A DNA stretch of 64,000 nucleotides from Verticillium longisporum (GCA_019188255.1 JAETXT010000001.1:8680001-8744000), one strand, 5' to 3'. Positions 1 to 11,456 are shown, numbered from the stretch's first letter. Program-made: numbers and translations. The notes: generated by a model not told the origin, from the sequence alone.

Positions 1-139
1 CGAGCAAGTGCTGTGGATCTTCAAACGTCTTATTATCCCTCCGCCCTGTGACCTTCTTCTCGACAAGGAACTCTAGGGTAAGGCGAAATACCAACCGTAC
101 GCCGAAGTCTTGCATGGGAGGGAGATTGATGGGCGGCAT
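1..139 (-). CDS. 5' fragment of unrecognised gene, runs off the left edge
   Basis: An ATG on the minus strand at 139-137 opens a frame that stays open to the window edge (46 codons). It begins MPPINLPPMQDFGVRLVF and continues with a mixed hydrophobic and basic stretch. I do not recognise the family. The ATG follows a CAACC context that is reasonable for a fungal start. It could equally be a chance open frame, because only 139 bases are visible. Confidence 0.3.
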   Translation of the reverse strand, partial: MPPINLPPMQDFGVRLVFRLTLEFLVEKKVTGRRDNKTFEDPQHLL

Positions 140-611
140 GTTGGTTGCTGATGTGTTTTGCGAATCACGCACAATCGTCAAAACCGTGCTGGATGAATTA
201 GTTGCTTAGTTACTGATTTTCCTGACATGTACAACAAGTATCTGTGGCTGGAGGGATGACCGACGGCGATGAAGCAGAGCCTCTATATGGTGTTGACTAT
301 CGCGACGTTGGCTGCAAAACAACAGAGGTACAGGGGTCATGTCGGTTTCGCACAATAACCAAGCAAGTGGTCGCAAACATTGATCAGAAGCAGTCGTGGT
401 ACGTCGAATTCCTCAGCAGGAACAACGTTGTGTCCGAAACAGGACATCGTCATAAGGTCAATGTCCCTTACTTAGCTTAGCCGGACCATCACATTTCTTT
501 CTCCATTTGACCATGACAACTTTTCGGTACCCGGCGCCCCGACTCACCTCATCGCGTCGTTGCATAGGATTGTCTCATGTTGATATATGTACCATGATGT
601 TCGTTGATACC
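140..611. other. Intergenic, no supported gene
   Basis: No frame here shows a recognisable domain or a convincing splice pattern. It lies between the left-edge fragment and the 3' end of the aminotransferase relic. Confidence 0.5.
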
Positions 612-1140
612 TTATGGCTTATCTTTTCGTGGTGAACTTTGGAGAGACTCGATGGTTCCCGCAAGGCCCTCTTTCAGCAAAGGTTGCGCATAAGCACATG
701 TAATGCGGAACCAACCAGGGCCCTCAGATACAAAGCTTGATCCTTTGCCAACAAAGACTCGACTCAGAAAAGCCGAACTGAGCTTTTGCTCACAATCAAG
801 CGAGTCCATGTCAAACGCATTCCACCCAGGATAGGTCCGCCCGAGATGCACCCATGCAAAGAAGACTTCGTTCGTCTTTGGTGCAAATGCAACATCAAAT
901 CCATTCGCCATGACACTGTGAGTGCATAGCTCCCCGCAATGAAATATTTGTTGTCTTGTATGTAGCTGTCTATCCACCATGAGTCTGCAAGAATATTCGC
1001 AGTAATGTTGTAAGCTGCCAATGAGATCGAGCTGAAAGGCCCCATTGGTACCAACGCAGCATGTAGCAAGACGTTGCTTTTTAACAATACAGATCCAACC
1101 CGCAGCCCGCTCCTCCGGAGTCCTGTGACACGCCTCAAGT
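612..1140 (-). pseudogene. 3' relic of ACC-synthase-like class I/II aminotransferase
   Basis: Two overlapping minus-strand frames together resemble the C-terminal third of fold-type I PLP aminotransferases of the 1-aminocyclopropane-1-carboxylate synthase-like group. The upstream piece contains LRVGSVLLKSNVLLHAA and a segment ending in GPFSSIS. The downstream piece has the small-domain strand EVFFAWVHLG and the closing GWFRITCAYAQPLLKEGL. The first matches the region after the PLP lysine and the second the usual C-terminus. The frame changes at about 905-925. The N-terminal two thirds, including the PLP lysine region, are absent, because the 3' end of the MFS gene starts only about 35 bases away. 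I read this as a truncated, frameshifted pseudogene; the exact aminotransferase subfamily is uncertain. Confidence 0.6.
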
Positions 1141-1173
1141 AACGCGAAGTCAAGAAGGATCGTACTCCGGTAA

Positions 1174-2763
1174 TCACTGGTCTATGCGCAGTCTCCAACC
1201 CCCATGCCAGCCAACCCACCCTTTTGCTCTAGGTCCTCTTGCAAACCCGGCAAGCAGAGCCAGCCCGACAAATGCCACTGCGCACACGAGATCAGTATCA
1301 CGAACTCCAACTGGGAGACGTCAAGACGAGAAAGCCTTACCGCTTGCTCCACCACTCAGTAGCCACCCGCCATGGGCATACAGCCTGTTCCCAACAGTTG
1401 TGCCTGTCAGCTGACCGCAGAAGGCACTGATCATGTACGCCGTGTTGATCCTGTTTCTAGCTTTTGGATCAAGGGTGTAAATTGCCGCGCGATTGCTAAT
1501 GTTTGCCACCTGTGTTCCCACGTCGGCGAGGGCTGCCTGGATGATAGGTCCAGCCACAGTAACCTTGCCGGTGAAAGTACCGACGATGACTCCAGTCATG
1601 ACGGCGAACAAGCCCAGGATGGTCGAGAACAAGGGGACGAACCGGTCAAAGACCAGACGGGTGTAGAGGGTGTGCCGACGATGCCTGTCAGGCCGATGAG
1701 GGAGAAAAGACCGATGATGAGGGAACTGAATTCGTAAGGCGGCGATGCGAGCAGGAATGTGAGGGTCGTCCAGAAGTTGGTGAAGATGGCGTTGCACAGA
1801 AACGTAATGAGACAGGCCTGCACAAGGATGGGCTCGGTGAAGATCATGGCGACGATGCTCCACAGTACGCGAAAGTAATTGATGCCCTCGGGGTTGGTGG
1901 GTGGGTAATCAGGCATGAAGCAGAAGAGCAGGACAACGAGGATGTACTGGGCGCCGAAAGAGAGCCAGTAAATATTGATCCAGTCGGTGTAGTTGGCAAC
2001 GATACCTGAGAGCAACCGTGCGACGAGCATGCCGAACATGAGGCCTGATGCGACAATCGCCATGGCTGTCGTCTTGCGCTGCGGCGGAGCGATATCCCCA
2101 ACGAGAGGGAGCATCAGTTGCGGAGTGACGGTGGTGGCTCCGCAGATGAAGGATAGAGCACAAAAAACTTTGAATGATTTGGTGACACAAAGGCCGAGCC
2201 ACTATTCTAGGGTCAGTCTGTGGCGCAAGGCACAATAAGCTCGGTTGTTCTTACAAGCATCGCAGTCGCCCATACTAGCCCAATGATGAACGGCCGCCGT
2301 CGCAAAGTGTCACCTAGCGGGCACAGGAAGAGCAGGCCTGCAGCATAGCCGGATTGCATGAGTGTGGCGACGGAAGAGGCACGCTCGAAGCTGACACTGA
2401 ATGTTTCTGCGATTTTGTTCAGCACGGGCTGATTGTAGTACAGATTGGCTACAGTGATGGTGGCAGACTGTGTTCATGGTTAGCCGAACGTTTAGATATC
2501 AGAAACACAAAGAAGGCCGGCAAAGCATTTACCAGAGCGTAGAGAAAGTTGAGGAGGTACCCGAAGTTGGGAGGATTTGCTGGATCATAACGCAGCCTCG
2601 TAGGCGTCCATGTCAGGATGTGAATTACATGTCTTCGAGAAGAGCGGTCATCGGGCTTGTCGCTCTCGGCTACACGAGCTTCGAAAACGGCGTCGGCATT
2701 TGGTGCCTTTGATGGTTGAGTGAGCCGCGTGGCGTCAGCTCGAGGCTCTGTAGCCAACTCCAT
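1174..2763 (-). CDS. MFS drug/sugar-type transporter, one apparent frameshift
   Basis: Major facilitator of about 440 residues, with twelve expected TM helices, in the plasma membrane. Exons are 2763-2533, 2467-2255, 2201-1341 and 1277-1174, joined by GT-AG introns of 66, 53 and 63 bp. The first ATG in frame is 2763; the longer upstream frame starts with TTG and has a nearby stop. Visible marks are TM1 with ANLYYNQPVLN, the loop motif GDTLRRRP, TM4-5 QLMLPLVGDIAPPQ, the long central TM stretch and the C-terminal NTAYMISAFCGQLTGT. In exon 3 the frame changes between GLTGIVGT and LYTRLVFDRF, at about 1665-1680. Relatives carry a few more residues at this point, so a small deletion is likely. 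It is either a pseudogene or an assembly error. Its 3' end nearly touches the aminotransferase relic, so both may be parts of one decayed locus. Confidence 0.7.
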
Positions 2764-3738
2764 CAAATTCGATGACGCCCAGTTCCTCGATTGGACCCAG
2801 CCTGCAGGTAGTCGCGACTCGTGAGGAGCGGAACGTGTTGTGGAGGTTGACAAGTTGTCCTCGTCGCTCCTATCATACTAGGTCCTTGGACGATGGAAGA
2901 AAGATGGCCATCGAGTTCACGAGTCTGTCGCGACTCGGAATCTGGCCGGAGGTCCCCATAGTCCCGACAGGCGACATCGCTCGACAAAGGGTTATGGGGC
3001 CCGAAAAGTCAACTAAGGTGTGATGATCTGCGAGATGAAGGGTGCAAGCGCTGGAAATGGTCCGGGCTTGATTCCGAGGATAAAGCTGGCCATGTCCGCC
3101 TTGGAGCATTATTAAGCAGCTTGTTCTGTCTTATCGTCTATCTGCCTCGGCCCCTCACCTGTAGGTGGGCAAGCTTGGCAAGCAAGGCAGGCAAGGCCAG
3201 CGGCAGGGAAGGTTGGATGGATGCTGGAGTCCCCACTCAGCAAAATCAGTCCTTCTTCACAGAATGCGAACCCAGACCAACCAAGCATCCATCGACAAGC
3301 TGCGGATTCAACACAGGCCACATGTCCAGGTTCTCTTAACAACAGAAACATTGAGCAATGACAAAGACTGTCTCTCAGCTCTCATCCTCCGCCACGGGGA
3401 TGCCCTTGCGTATATGTCTTGCTGGCAGCTCCTGAGCGGGGGACATTTAGCATGGATGCCCTTGCCCTTGATCGAGCACACGTCGTCAATGAAGCTTGTT
3501 GGACGAGCTATCCGAGCGATGCCACTGCCGGTTTTCTATCGGATCTGGCAGACGTCGTGTGCGGCCACTCATCTTTAAGCGAAGCTAGCATCAGGCCTGT
3601 TCATCGGCCACTTGAAAGTTGGCGACCATCGCGATTTCTTTGATTCCAACTTACTTGCCAGCCTTCTGCATTTGTTCGCCGCTCTTTCCAGAAGTACAAA
3701 CTCCCAGAAGACCCGTCACTTAAAACTCCACGCCTGCC
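2764..3738. other. Intergenic, no supported gene
   Basis: Upstream region of the MFS gene. Short frames on both strands have no recognisable domain. It contains a GCAAG/GGCAAGCAAGGCAGGCAAGG-type short-repeat stretch near 3170-3200. Confidence 0.45.
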
Positions 3739-4861
3739 ATGTCCTCCCAACAATCCGGAGCGACGGACGTCGAGTCGGTTCACGGATCAGAAAACGACTT
3801 CTTTAGCCAATATGCCCGAGTACATCGGGCTCAACGGCTCGAATCTCTTTGAATTCGACGAACGAATTCTACGAGACCACATTCTGGCGGACAACAGCTC
3901 CGGCTCCGGCATCGAATATGACGAGTATGTGGTTTACAAGAGGGAAAGTGGTGCCACCACACCAAACCATGGTGGTTTGGCCGAGCATCAACCACGAGGC
4001 ACCATCTCGCATCGATTTAATCAGGCGGATATTCCCGGCTCCGAAATGCTTAATCTTGCCTTTCGACAAGACTACCTGGTGGATCAGGATGGTGCATTCG
4101 CTACCTCTGACCAGCTCGATTCAAGCATGGCAGTCTACGGCCGTGTCAGACGGGTCGTGTGCTCTCGCCGAGGCCATTCTTTCGACCGTGTGGATGGCCT
4201 CAGCATCACACCAAACGACCTAACTGCTATGGATTTGCATCCTGCGACACTCCAGTATTCGCGTCGAACGACGACCGAGGGTCGCTTCTGGTCCGTCGAT
4301 AAGTCGAGATTGAGCCTATTATTGGCCTTTTCGTCGCACCCTCGGACTCCTCATGACTTTCTTTCAATGACCTACGATCTCAAGTCACGAACATCGACTG
4401 TTCTCATACGTCAGTCGCACAATTCTCGGAGAGATGACTTTCAAGAGCTCGATGAATACGACAATCGCCTGGAGGCTCCTACGGCAGCTCGAGATCCTCT
4501 TCCCGTCCTGAGCCGTCTGTTCTAGGTCTACTGGGTGACGGCCATACCCTTAACGCTCTATGTCCTCGCCATGTGGCGCATCTGGTGGGTGAGAGCAGAC
4601 CGCTCTTTCCGCAGGCATCTCTCACGCGAGCTAAGCGAGAAGCGAATTTGGACCAAGGACGGTAGGCCGCGTGACCTGGAGCACTCCTTCTAGTACGACT
4701 TCTTCTTCCTGACGGCAATGGGGCACGCGAGCGCTGAGCCTCTGCCGCTGGCGCCAACACCGCCGCTGTCACCGGCAGAGAATACAGAGGTGCCTCTGGT
4801 ACGGAAAAGGCATTTATTCTGGAAGACGGGAGGGAAAGGTTTGCACACTTATACTGTGTAA
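3739..4861 (+). pseudogene. Decayed membrane-protein gene with two in-frame TAG codons
   Basis: A coding-like start (MSSQQSGATDVESV) at 3739 runs into a stop at about 3850. There the sequence continues in another frame with EFDERILRDHILAD and stays coding-like. In that second frame TAG codons at 4523-4525 and 4691-4693 interrupt what otherwise reads on to a TAA at 4859-4861. Right after the first TAG is a clear TM helix (YWVTAIPLTLYVLAM followed by WRIWW), then a basic stretch and a proline-rich tail. I do not recognise the family with confidence; the layout recalls fungal proteins with one C-terminal TM. TAG from TGG or CAG would fit a C-to-T type mutation, but one frame change is also needed. 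It is probably a dead gene. Confidence 0.5.
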
Positions 4862-6674
4862 GACGACTGTGCATTTCTTATCTGAAATGATACTTTCTGA
4901 AGGTGTCTACCTGGCTAAATAGCCGCATCAAGTCTCTCGAGGCGTAACGGAGTCGCAAGTTGTCGTCTCTGCTGAGGCGGTGCATCACATCAACGAATAA
5001 CTCAACCGGAAGAGTCATCACAACGAGCTTGTGTTCTGGTTATGATACGCGTCAGCGACAATAGAATCCATTGGGATGACTTTTGTATTGGATCCGATTC
5101 TTGCTGTCGACATTTGACTGCCTCCTCGTACACAGGGGGTCATCGGTTTCGTTTGTCGTCAAGGTCTCCGTCGGCTGGCAAGACCTCTTCTGGTGGGATT
5201 GCAGTGCTTGGAGCTCTCGAGCAATTGGTTTGTGGACAGTCTTATTTGTGGGCGTTGATGAGGGTGGCTCAAGATCGAGATATCACTTGATATAAGCTCC
5301 GCCCTCAAGGATTTTCTCCTGATATTTCGAGGGCTTCAAACTTTGGCCTGTCCTTTTTCTTCACTTTGATGCAACTGCGACAGCTTCACTGTACTTGGAA
5401 GTACACTACTGGAATTCCATCTCTTCATCGAACGAGGAGCATGTTGGCGTCGCACTGACAATTGGCACATAATCGAACAATCGCAAATAGCACTGAACAC
5501 ATGCAAATCCAAATATACAACTCTTCCTCGGCCAGGCATCACATGGCCGGCATTCTTTGCAGACAATCTCCCCTGGTCAGGTACTCTTGCGCGGCCAACA
5601 CGGCCTAATGTAGAGGGGATCGAGCATGAGACGCCCAGCCTGTTGGATCGCCTTTGGATACATGGCGAATGACACCCTCATTAATCGCTATCTGAAAAAT
5701 TAGCATGGCGTTTGCGGATGTCCCGGAGCCTACGATATTACTGGCATTACAAATTTCCACAGGAACTCAGGTTATAAGCGCAACCCCTTTCCCCCAATTG
5801 CCACTTTCAACAGGCAGCTCTTTCAGTTGGTATGCCTCTTGGGACAGTGGCAGCTGCATCAATGACGTTTACCGGAACGACAGTCTTTTTTCATGATAGA
5901 AAGTGTGAAATCTTGACTGCCTTGATGGATGCGTATCACAAATATCTTACACGGAGAAGGCAATCAGGGTTATGGCGACTTTGATCAAACGAGGAGAATA
6001 CACTACACTTCGTACTTCGTGATGGACAAAACAGCATACAAAAGGGAAAAGAACGGAAGCGACATATATGATCAAAGGGAAGAGTAGCACGAAGATGGTC
6101 AATGTGAGCAACCCCTTACCAAACCATTTCTCTTGGTTCTGCGTTCCCTGGACGGCAAACCCAGCAAGTGAATGGACCAAAATGGCAATAACCGGCTTTT
6201 TCGGAGTCATCATACCGCTGCTCACAGCCCTGCTACTAGCCGAGAACGGGCAAAAGAAGCTAGGATTCCTTTGGGCCGCCCTCTGCTGATGGGCATCTTT
6301 GGGCCACTTCCTGCCCTTCTTGCGCCAGGATCGACAAGAGTCGAGCCGCGTGCCCCTCTTGGCCGGCGGCTCTCTGATGCCTACTAGCTCAGCAGAGGCC
6401 GAGATTTGATCACCGCCCGCCCGGCCCCGATGCCTAGCTATCAAAGGGAACAATTGCCAGCAAGGCTCGATTCAAGCCCTTGAAAAGTCACTCTGGAAAG
6501 GAAAGAGGTCGGTGGAGCGTTTCAAGCGCCCCTTTGAGAAAGGCGCGTGAGGCCAGAAGGCTCCGTCTACTTCACCCTTCTCTAATCTTTTCCTTTAGCT
6601 CTCTCACCAACTTGACGGCGCTACAGGGGAACAGACAGCCATATATTCCGAAATTCTTCATCATCCGGGCGAAT
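4862..6674. other. Mostly empty intergenic stretch
   Basis: Apart from one weak minus-strand frame (5947-6213, listed separately) I see no domain, repeat or RNA here. Several short frames overlap on both strands, as expected by chance. Confidence 0.45.
5947..6213 (-). CDS. Possible small two-TM protein, doubtful
   Basis: An ATG-ATG pair at 6213 opens 88 codons. They hold a short N-terminal hydrophobic segment (VIAILVHSLAGFAV) and a stronger one (LLTLTIFVLLFPLIIYV and on), then a basic tail. There is no recognisable family, no intron and no conserved neighbour. It may be a relic or a chance frame in AT-richer DNA. Confidence 0.18.
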   Translation of the reverse strand: MMTPKKPVIAILVHSLAGFAVQGTQNQEKWFGKGLLTLTIFVLLFPLIIYVASVLFPFVCCFVHHEVRSVVYSPRLIKVAITLIAFSV

Positions 6675-7701
6675 ATGAACACCATTGACATGGAGGTAAC
6701 CCCAGTTGACCTTGCTGTCACCTACGAAGACATGGTACAGAGGTTGGAGAGAGCAGAGAAGCAAATCGATCTTCAACGCTTGCAGATCGCCGTCTTGGAG
6801 GCACAGCAGGCCCCCATCGCCCCCGAGGTTCCTGCCACGGTCATTCATGAACTCTTCAGCAAGCTCACGTACGAGATCAATATCCTAGTTCTCATCCTCA
6901 CTGGTCCTGTCGTCGTAGAAACGGCCCATCCACGCCTGGCCAAGGGACTTGAGATGCTCGGCGAGCAATGGAAGGGGTGGATCGTTGACGAGGCAACTCG
7001 CTCCTCCGTATTCGAGGCCTTTGTCTGGTACGAGGTTGCTCAGTACTTTGGCAGCCAGCATCGCGATATTTGGGCTGGCAAGATGGGCGGCGCCTTTAAG
7101 GACGTCTGCAAGCAGCTCCGCTCCAGTGAGTACACCAGCTGGCCGTCGAGCCTCCAGAATTCATGCCAAATCATCACTGACACCGGCCCATCCTGCAGCC
7201 CTTCTCAAAGACGCCGACATGAGGACCCTCCAACACTTTTCCCTCTGGCGCGCCCAGGGCGCTCACATGATCACCCAGGCCCTCGGTAACGACGCAGCCA
7301 CCACCACCACCACCACCACCATTGACTGGGACAACCTGACCACCGTGGCAAGCGAGCTGTTCGCCGTGCTCAAGACTTACCTGCCCGCCCATGACGCCGC
7401 CAACCCCGACGCGTCCGTCTCCCACGCCGCGACGCTGCACTATCGCCTCCTCAACATCTACACCCTGGCCGTGCGCATCGACGACGTCCTCCTCGGCAGC
7501 AAGAACCCCATGTTCCTCGTCTACGGCCGCCCGAAGCGCTTCGACGCCGCCACCATGTGGCCGTCTGTCGAGAATGTCGACGTCGCCGACGAGACGCCTG
7601 TCAAGTTCCAGATCAGCCCGAGCATCAAGATGAAGGTGCAGCCGGAGGGGGGCGGCGCCGTTGCCAGCGTGTTCATCACCAAGGCCAAGGTCTGCATCTA
7701 G
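6675..7701 (+). CDS. Unrecognised two-exon protein with N-terminal coiled coil
   Basis: Exons 6675-7125 and 7199-7701 give 317 residues. The 73-bp intron has a GTGAGT donor and a CCTGCAG acceptor. The ATG at 6675 is the first in frame. Residues about 15-45 (EDMVQRLERAEKQIDLQRLQ) form a heptad-like helix. Next is a globular helical part with tryptophans (GEQWKGWIVDE), and the second half ends KVQPEGGGAVASVFITKAK. A run of seven threonines, coded by ACC repeats at about 7299-7321, sits in the middle. Third-position GC is high, as expected for a real gene. I do not know the function, and no signal peptide or TM segment is visible. It converges with the glycosyltransferase downstream. Confidence 0.7.
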
Positions 7702-8409
7702 AGGGGGCTCAAGGGTTTTCCTTTTTCTGTTTTCTTCTGCGCTTGGATTCTGGGTCTGGGATTGGTTGGACGTCTTCTGGGGAAGGGGATTGGGCTCTTT
7801 CTTATACGGCTGGTCACATCGTTCTTTCAGTGTTCTTGGCATGAAAGTATGGGAGAGAGAGTGAGAGAGCAGTAGAAGGTTTGCTCTTCTGGGTCGAAGG
7901 TCATACAACATTCCTGGGAAAATAGACGGCATACGCGAGACGCCATGTCGGCAAGACCTGTGATGCTGTGGTGCCTGGCAAGTCTGAGAGATGATGGATT
8001 GATGGCGCGCGGACAGAACGTTGCACGTGGATGCGCGGGTATGCATTCGCGGGTGCACAATACAGTCATTGGCTGGCCGATTGGTCGTTGATGGATATGC
8101 CATACTACAGGGCACTCTCCAGGGTTGTGATGCTTCTCTGCACGCATCTCGGTCAACGCCTGGTGGAAGTTGTTGGTGTGTATCATCGCGAATGCCGCTA
8201 TCGGGTCCATTGACGGTGGACGCGGCATGCAAGCTGCTGTGCTTCAAAACAGATCTATTCAACCACATTGCCAAACGCCATGACATGTCTAGTCCAAGCC
8301 ATGAAATGCTAGTCCGATATCTATTCCTGTACATTGTTGATCGTCCTCGTCATGGCTTCCTTCATCAGATAGAGCATGCCTCGCTCTCCTTGCGACGCAT
8401 TGCCGTGCA
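7702..8409. other. Region between convergent genes
   Basis: This 3' flank lies between two converging genes. No recognisable coding or RNA feature; GA- and CT-rich stretches are compatible with 3' UTRs. Confidence 0.45.
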
Positions 8410-9917
8410 TTATTGTTGCCTCTCAAAACTAAAATTCCACACCTCCTTCCTCTGCGTGCCGTCTGACGACTCCTTCAGCCCGACATGCTGGAAGACGCTC
8501 GGCTCGAGGGCCCACTTTTTCAATTGTTTGTCGCGCGCCACATCTTCGAGCATCATGTCGCCGGGAAAGTTAAAGGGCGGCGTGACGAGCATGTCGTGGA
8601 TCATGTCGAAATGTCGCTGCGGGAAAACGAGGCCCTGGGCGCAGCAGCCGTAATTGGGCATCTCACGGACGCCGTCAGAGGACCAGGGGTCATGCGGTGG
8701 GTCGAGACGCGCCCAGCGGCGAAGTACAGGACGATGAGGGCCGGCAGCCAGAGGCCGAAGACGAGGGCGGCCATCCAGGCCGAGGTGTGGCGGTACGTGG
8801 TGACGGTGCGCTTGCCTTGGGCGCCAAGAGAGGCAGCGGGCCATGTGCGGCGCAGGACGAGGAAGACGACGAGAGCCAGGACGTAGAACTCAAAGATGAC
8901 GCGAGAGTAGCCGAGCCACTCCTCGCTGTTCCAGCCCATGAAAATTTCCGAGTAGAAGAGCCGGAAGTAGAGCCAGTCAGGGGCTTTCGGGCGGGAGGCT
9001 TTGCGCTGCTCGACGCCGGCGATGCCAGCCTTGAACCGGGTGAACCAATCACGCGAAGCGACAATATCATCTTCGACGAGGGCAAAGTACTGGGCACCCG
9101 TGCTGCGGCAGGCGTCGAGAACAACGGAATGGTCGAGGCGCATGTTCTCAACGCGTTCGGTGCCGCGGCCGGCATGGCGGACGTCGTAGGGAATGGCGCG
9201 CGTGACGGAACCCTCTGGCTGAGGTGGCAGCGTCCAGTTGCCAGCGCTATAAACGATAGCCTCGTCGACAAGACGGTCGAGCCAGGGCGCCTCGTAGGCG
9301 GGGTGGTCTTTAGGATCTTGGTCGGCGAGCAATGTCACGAGGTGAATGGTAGAGCGCTCCTCGTCGGTCAGGGTATCGACGAGGGTAGCGAGAGTCTGCG
9401 GCAGGAACGAGACGGTATTGCGGGCAACACTAGGAACGCCAATGCAGAGAAAGGGCTTGGTGCCGGGGAGCCGCTCGATCTTGGGCGTTGGTGGCCCGTA
9501 GGTCAAGACCTCGATGAGGTGTTCGGCGTTGGTGGTGCGAACGAGGGAGAAGCGTTCTCGGAAGGCAAGCTTCTCGTTGAAAAAGATGGACGAGGGGTCG
9601 TCGTAGGAATTGGAGTAGCAGTAGAGGGCCAGTATCAGCCAGACGGCGAGAAAAGCGGCATTGGCATGCTTCGGACGTATTGTCGGGTACTTCACGTTGG
9701 CCGACATGATGGCAATCGTCTGCATTGTCGGTTGCATTTTGTTGGCCAACAGGTGGGCGCTCGCCTGTACCGTCGGGTACACTTTGTCAGTCAAGGTATT
9801 GGCGATGATCTGCACCGTAGGGGACAATTTGTCGGTCAAAGCATTGGCGATGGTCTGCACCGTGGGAGAGACATTGTCGACCAACATGATGGCGATGTTC
9901 TGCAGCTGCAGAGCCAT
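8410..9917 (-). CDS. PGAP4/TMEM246-like glycosyltransferase (GT109), one frame break
   Basis: Membrane glycosyltransferase resembling PGAP4, which adds a GalNAc side chain to GPI glycans in the Golgi. The ATG is 9917; the longer frame upstream starts with GTG. In order: five degenerate 15-residue repeats (about residues 14-88), TM1 (AAFLAVWLILALYCYS), and a luminal GT-A domain with FLCIGVPSVARN and the acidic motif FALVEDDIVASRDWF. Two adjacent TM helices inside the catalytic domain (FEFYVLALVVFLVL and MAALVFGLWLPALIVLY) are the hallmark of PGAP4. The C-terminal part has MPNYGCCAQGLVFPQRHFD and KWALEPSVFQHVGLKESSDG. The last 95 residues lie in another frame; the change occurs at about 8664-8695. 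No GT-AG intron can bridge it without losing conserved residues. This is either a sequence error or a recent mutation. Confidence 0.75.
9654..9878 (-). repeat. Five degenerate 45-bp tandem repeats in the GT109 N-terminus
   Basis: Consecutive 15-codon units read DNVSPTVQTIANALT, DKLSPTVQIIANTLT, DKVYPTVQASAHLLA, NKMQPTMQTIAIMSA and NVKYPTIRPKHANA. The core PT(V/M/I)Q is kept while the rest drifts. They sit between the start codon and the first TM helix of the glycosyltransferase. Confidence 0.8.
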
Positions 9918-10133
9918 GGTGGAGTGTAGCGCGCAGATGGATAGCAAGAGGCAGACCAGCGCGAGATGGCAATGACGGCTTGGATGCCAAGGACAGCAGG
10001 GCTTCTCAAGCCATGGCGAGGCCGGGGTGGGAGCTTGTTTGGTTTTGTTGCTGGCTCGGGTCGGGTCGCTGACAGCTTCTCCGGGCCACACGCTTCACTT
10101 CAGCCACGGGGCCCAGTTGGGCGTGAGAGACAG

Positions 10134-10151
10134 AAAAAAAAAAAAAAAAAA
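10134..10151 (+). repeat. A(18) homopolymer
   Basis: Eighteen consecutive A residues, about 220 bp upstream of the GT109 start. Confidence 0.9.
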
Positions 10152-10695
10152 GGACTGATCGACGCTGAGTGAGAGAGAGGCACAGACAGATGAGGATGGG
10201 GATGGGGCCGTGGCGGAGGGCGGGCCTCATTCATGGTTGCCATCTCGTGTCTGGATTGGACCAAATCACCGTAGTCAGCCGCAGTGGCCGTCTTTTGGGG
10301 TCGTCGACGAGGATGGCCCCTGCCTTGTCGGGCTCGAGGCGGTCGTGCCTGGTGTTGCTCCAATCTCGGCTGGGCAATGGCCAGGGTCCATGGGCCGTTC
10401 TCGCCCTCTCTGTCGATGGTTGCCTGGGGCCTGGTGCTTCATGTGCTGTCTCGTGCTGTCTCTTGCGGTTTCTGGGGGTGTTTTTAGCGTGTGGTTGCCC
10501 GGGAATGGCCTTTCCTAAACCATACGGGGCGTGACGGGAAGGAGCAGAGGAAAGGGGCAGGAGAGGAAGGAGGGAAAAGGGGAAGGTTCGTCCCCAGTGC
10601 TGACCAACAAAATCTGCATGTCCCTCCTGCTCATGCTCGTCATCATGCTCGTCGCGTCCTGTCGCGTCCTTCTCACCCTCACACAACCCAAAGCT

Positions 10696-10725
<30 letters not shown>
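10696..10725 (+). repeat. (GTC)10 microsatellite
   Basis: Ten perfect GTC triplets, not inside a gene I can support. Confidence 0.9.
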
Positions 10726-10726
<1 letters not shown>

Positions 10727-11456
10727 GCAATCTGTGCTTGCTTTACGGTTGTAGAAGGCTTGGCCTGGCCCGTCTTGGCATCCCTCTGATCAGAACTTTC
10801 TTTCGCCCTGATTGTGGATCCTATTCATTGCAAACATTCCTCGACCTAGATCGATTCGACTCGACGCAGATTACCCCCAACCGTGTGCTGCCTGTTACCC
10901 ATAGCATGGCTTGCTTGTCTCGCCTCGGCAAGATCCTCGCCGATCGCTGAGCGCCATCGTCGCGCCCTGACCAGCTGTCGCGTCCTTGGCGATCTTGTCA
11001 TTCTTTCCAGCCATCGAGCAGTGCCGCATCGACTCTCGAAAACCATGGCCCGACCTGAACATCTCGCGATCCGCATCATTCTCCCCTGGTGAAACATGCC
11101 CCATGGGTTCATTCGCCCTCTTTTTTGATGCCCTCTCGCCTCTAGGACGACAAGCCTCTATCACGCTCGCGCCTTTTGAACACCGAGCTGTCGCTTGGTA
11201 ACGTTTCAACCTAACATGAAGAGGCGTCATAGTTGGCACAAGCATATGCAACCGTGGGCCGCCTACGATGCGGCTGTGGAGAAACAACATGAGGTAACAG
11301 GTCTATTCCCGCCGTGGACAGAAAGCGCACGGCGTGTAAAGGCTACCCTAATACAGGGCCCCGCATCTGGATTTCCATTTTCGAGATGAAATGATCATGG
11401 GCTTCGAATGAGTATGTAAAGTTTTGCTATTAAAGTATCCAGGTCATCCGCTTAAC

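Larger units (their letters stand above)
9918..11456. other. Intergenic with low-complexity tracts
   Basis: Upstream of the GT109 gene and downstream of the FAD oxidase. Besides the A tract and the GTC microsatellite listed separately there is purine-rich DNA near 10530-10590. No domain-bearing frame. Confidence 0.5.

Noticed and set aside
8697..9929. Open frame of 410 codons on the plus strand
   Set aside because: It is antisense to the GT109 gene, GC-driven, and has no domain; the opposite strand carries clear motifs.
9787..10230. Extra upstream exon with a signal-like stretch for the GT109 gene
   Set aside because: The hydrophobic stretch lies upstream of the first ATG in its frame (the frame opens with GTG) and contains no splice support.
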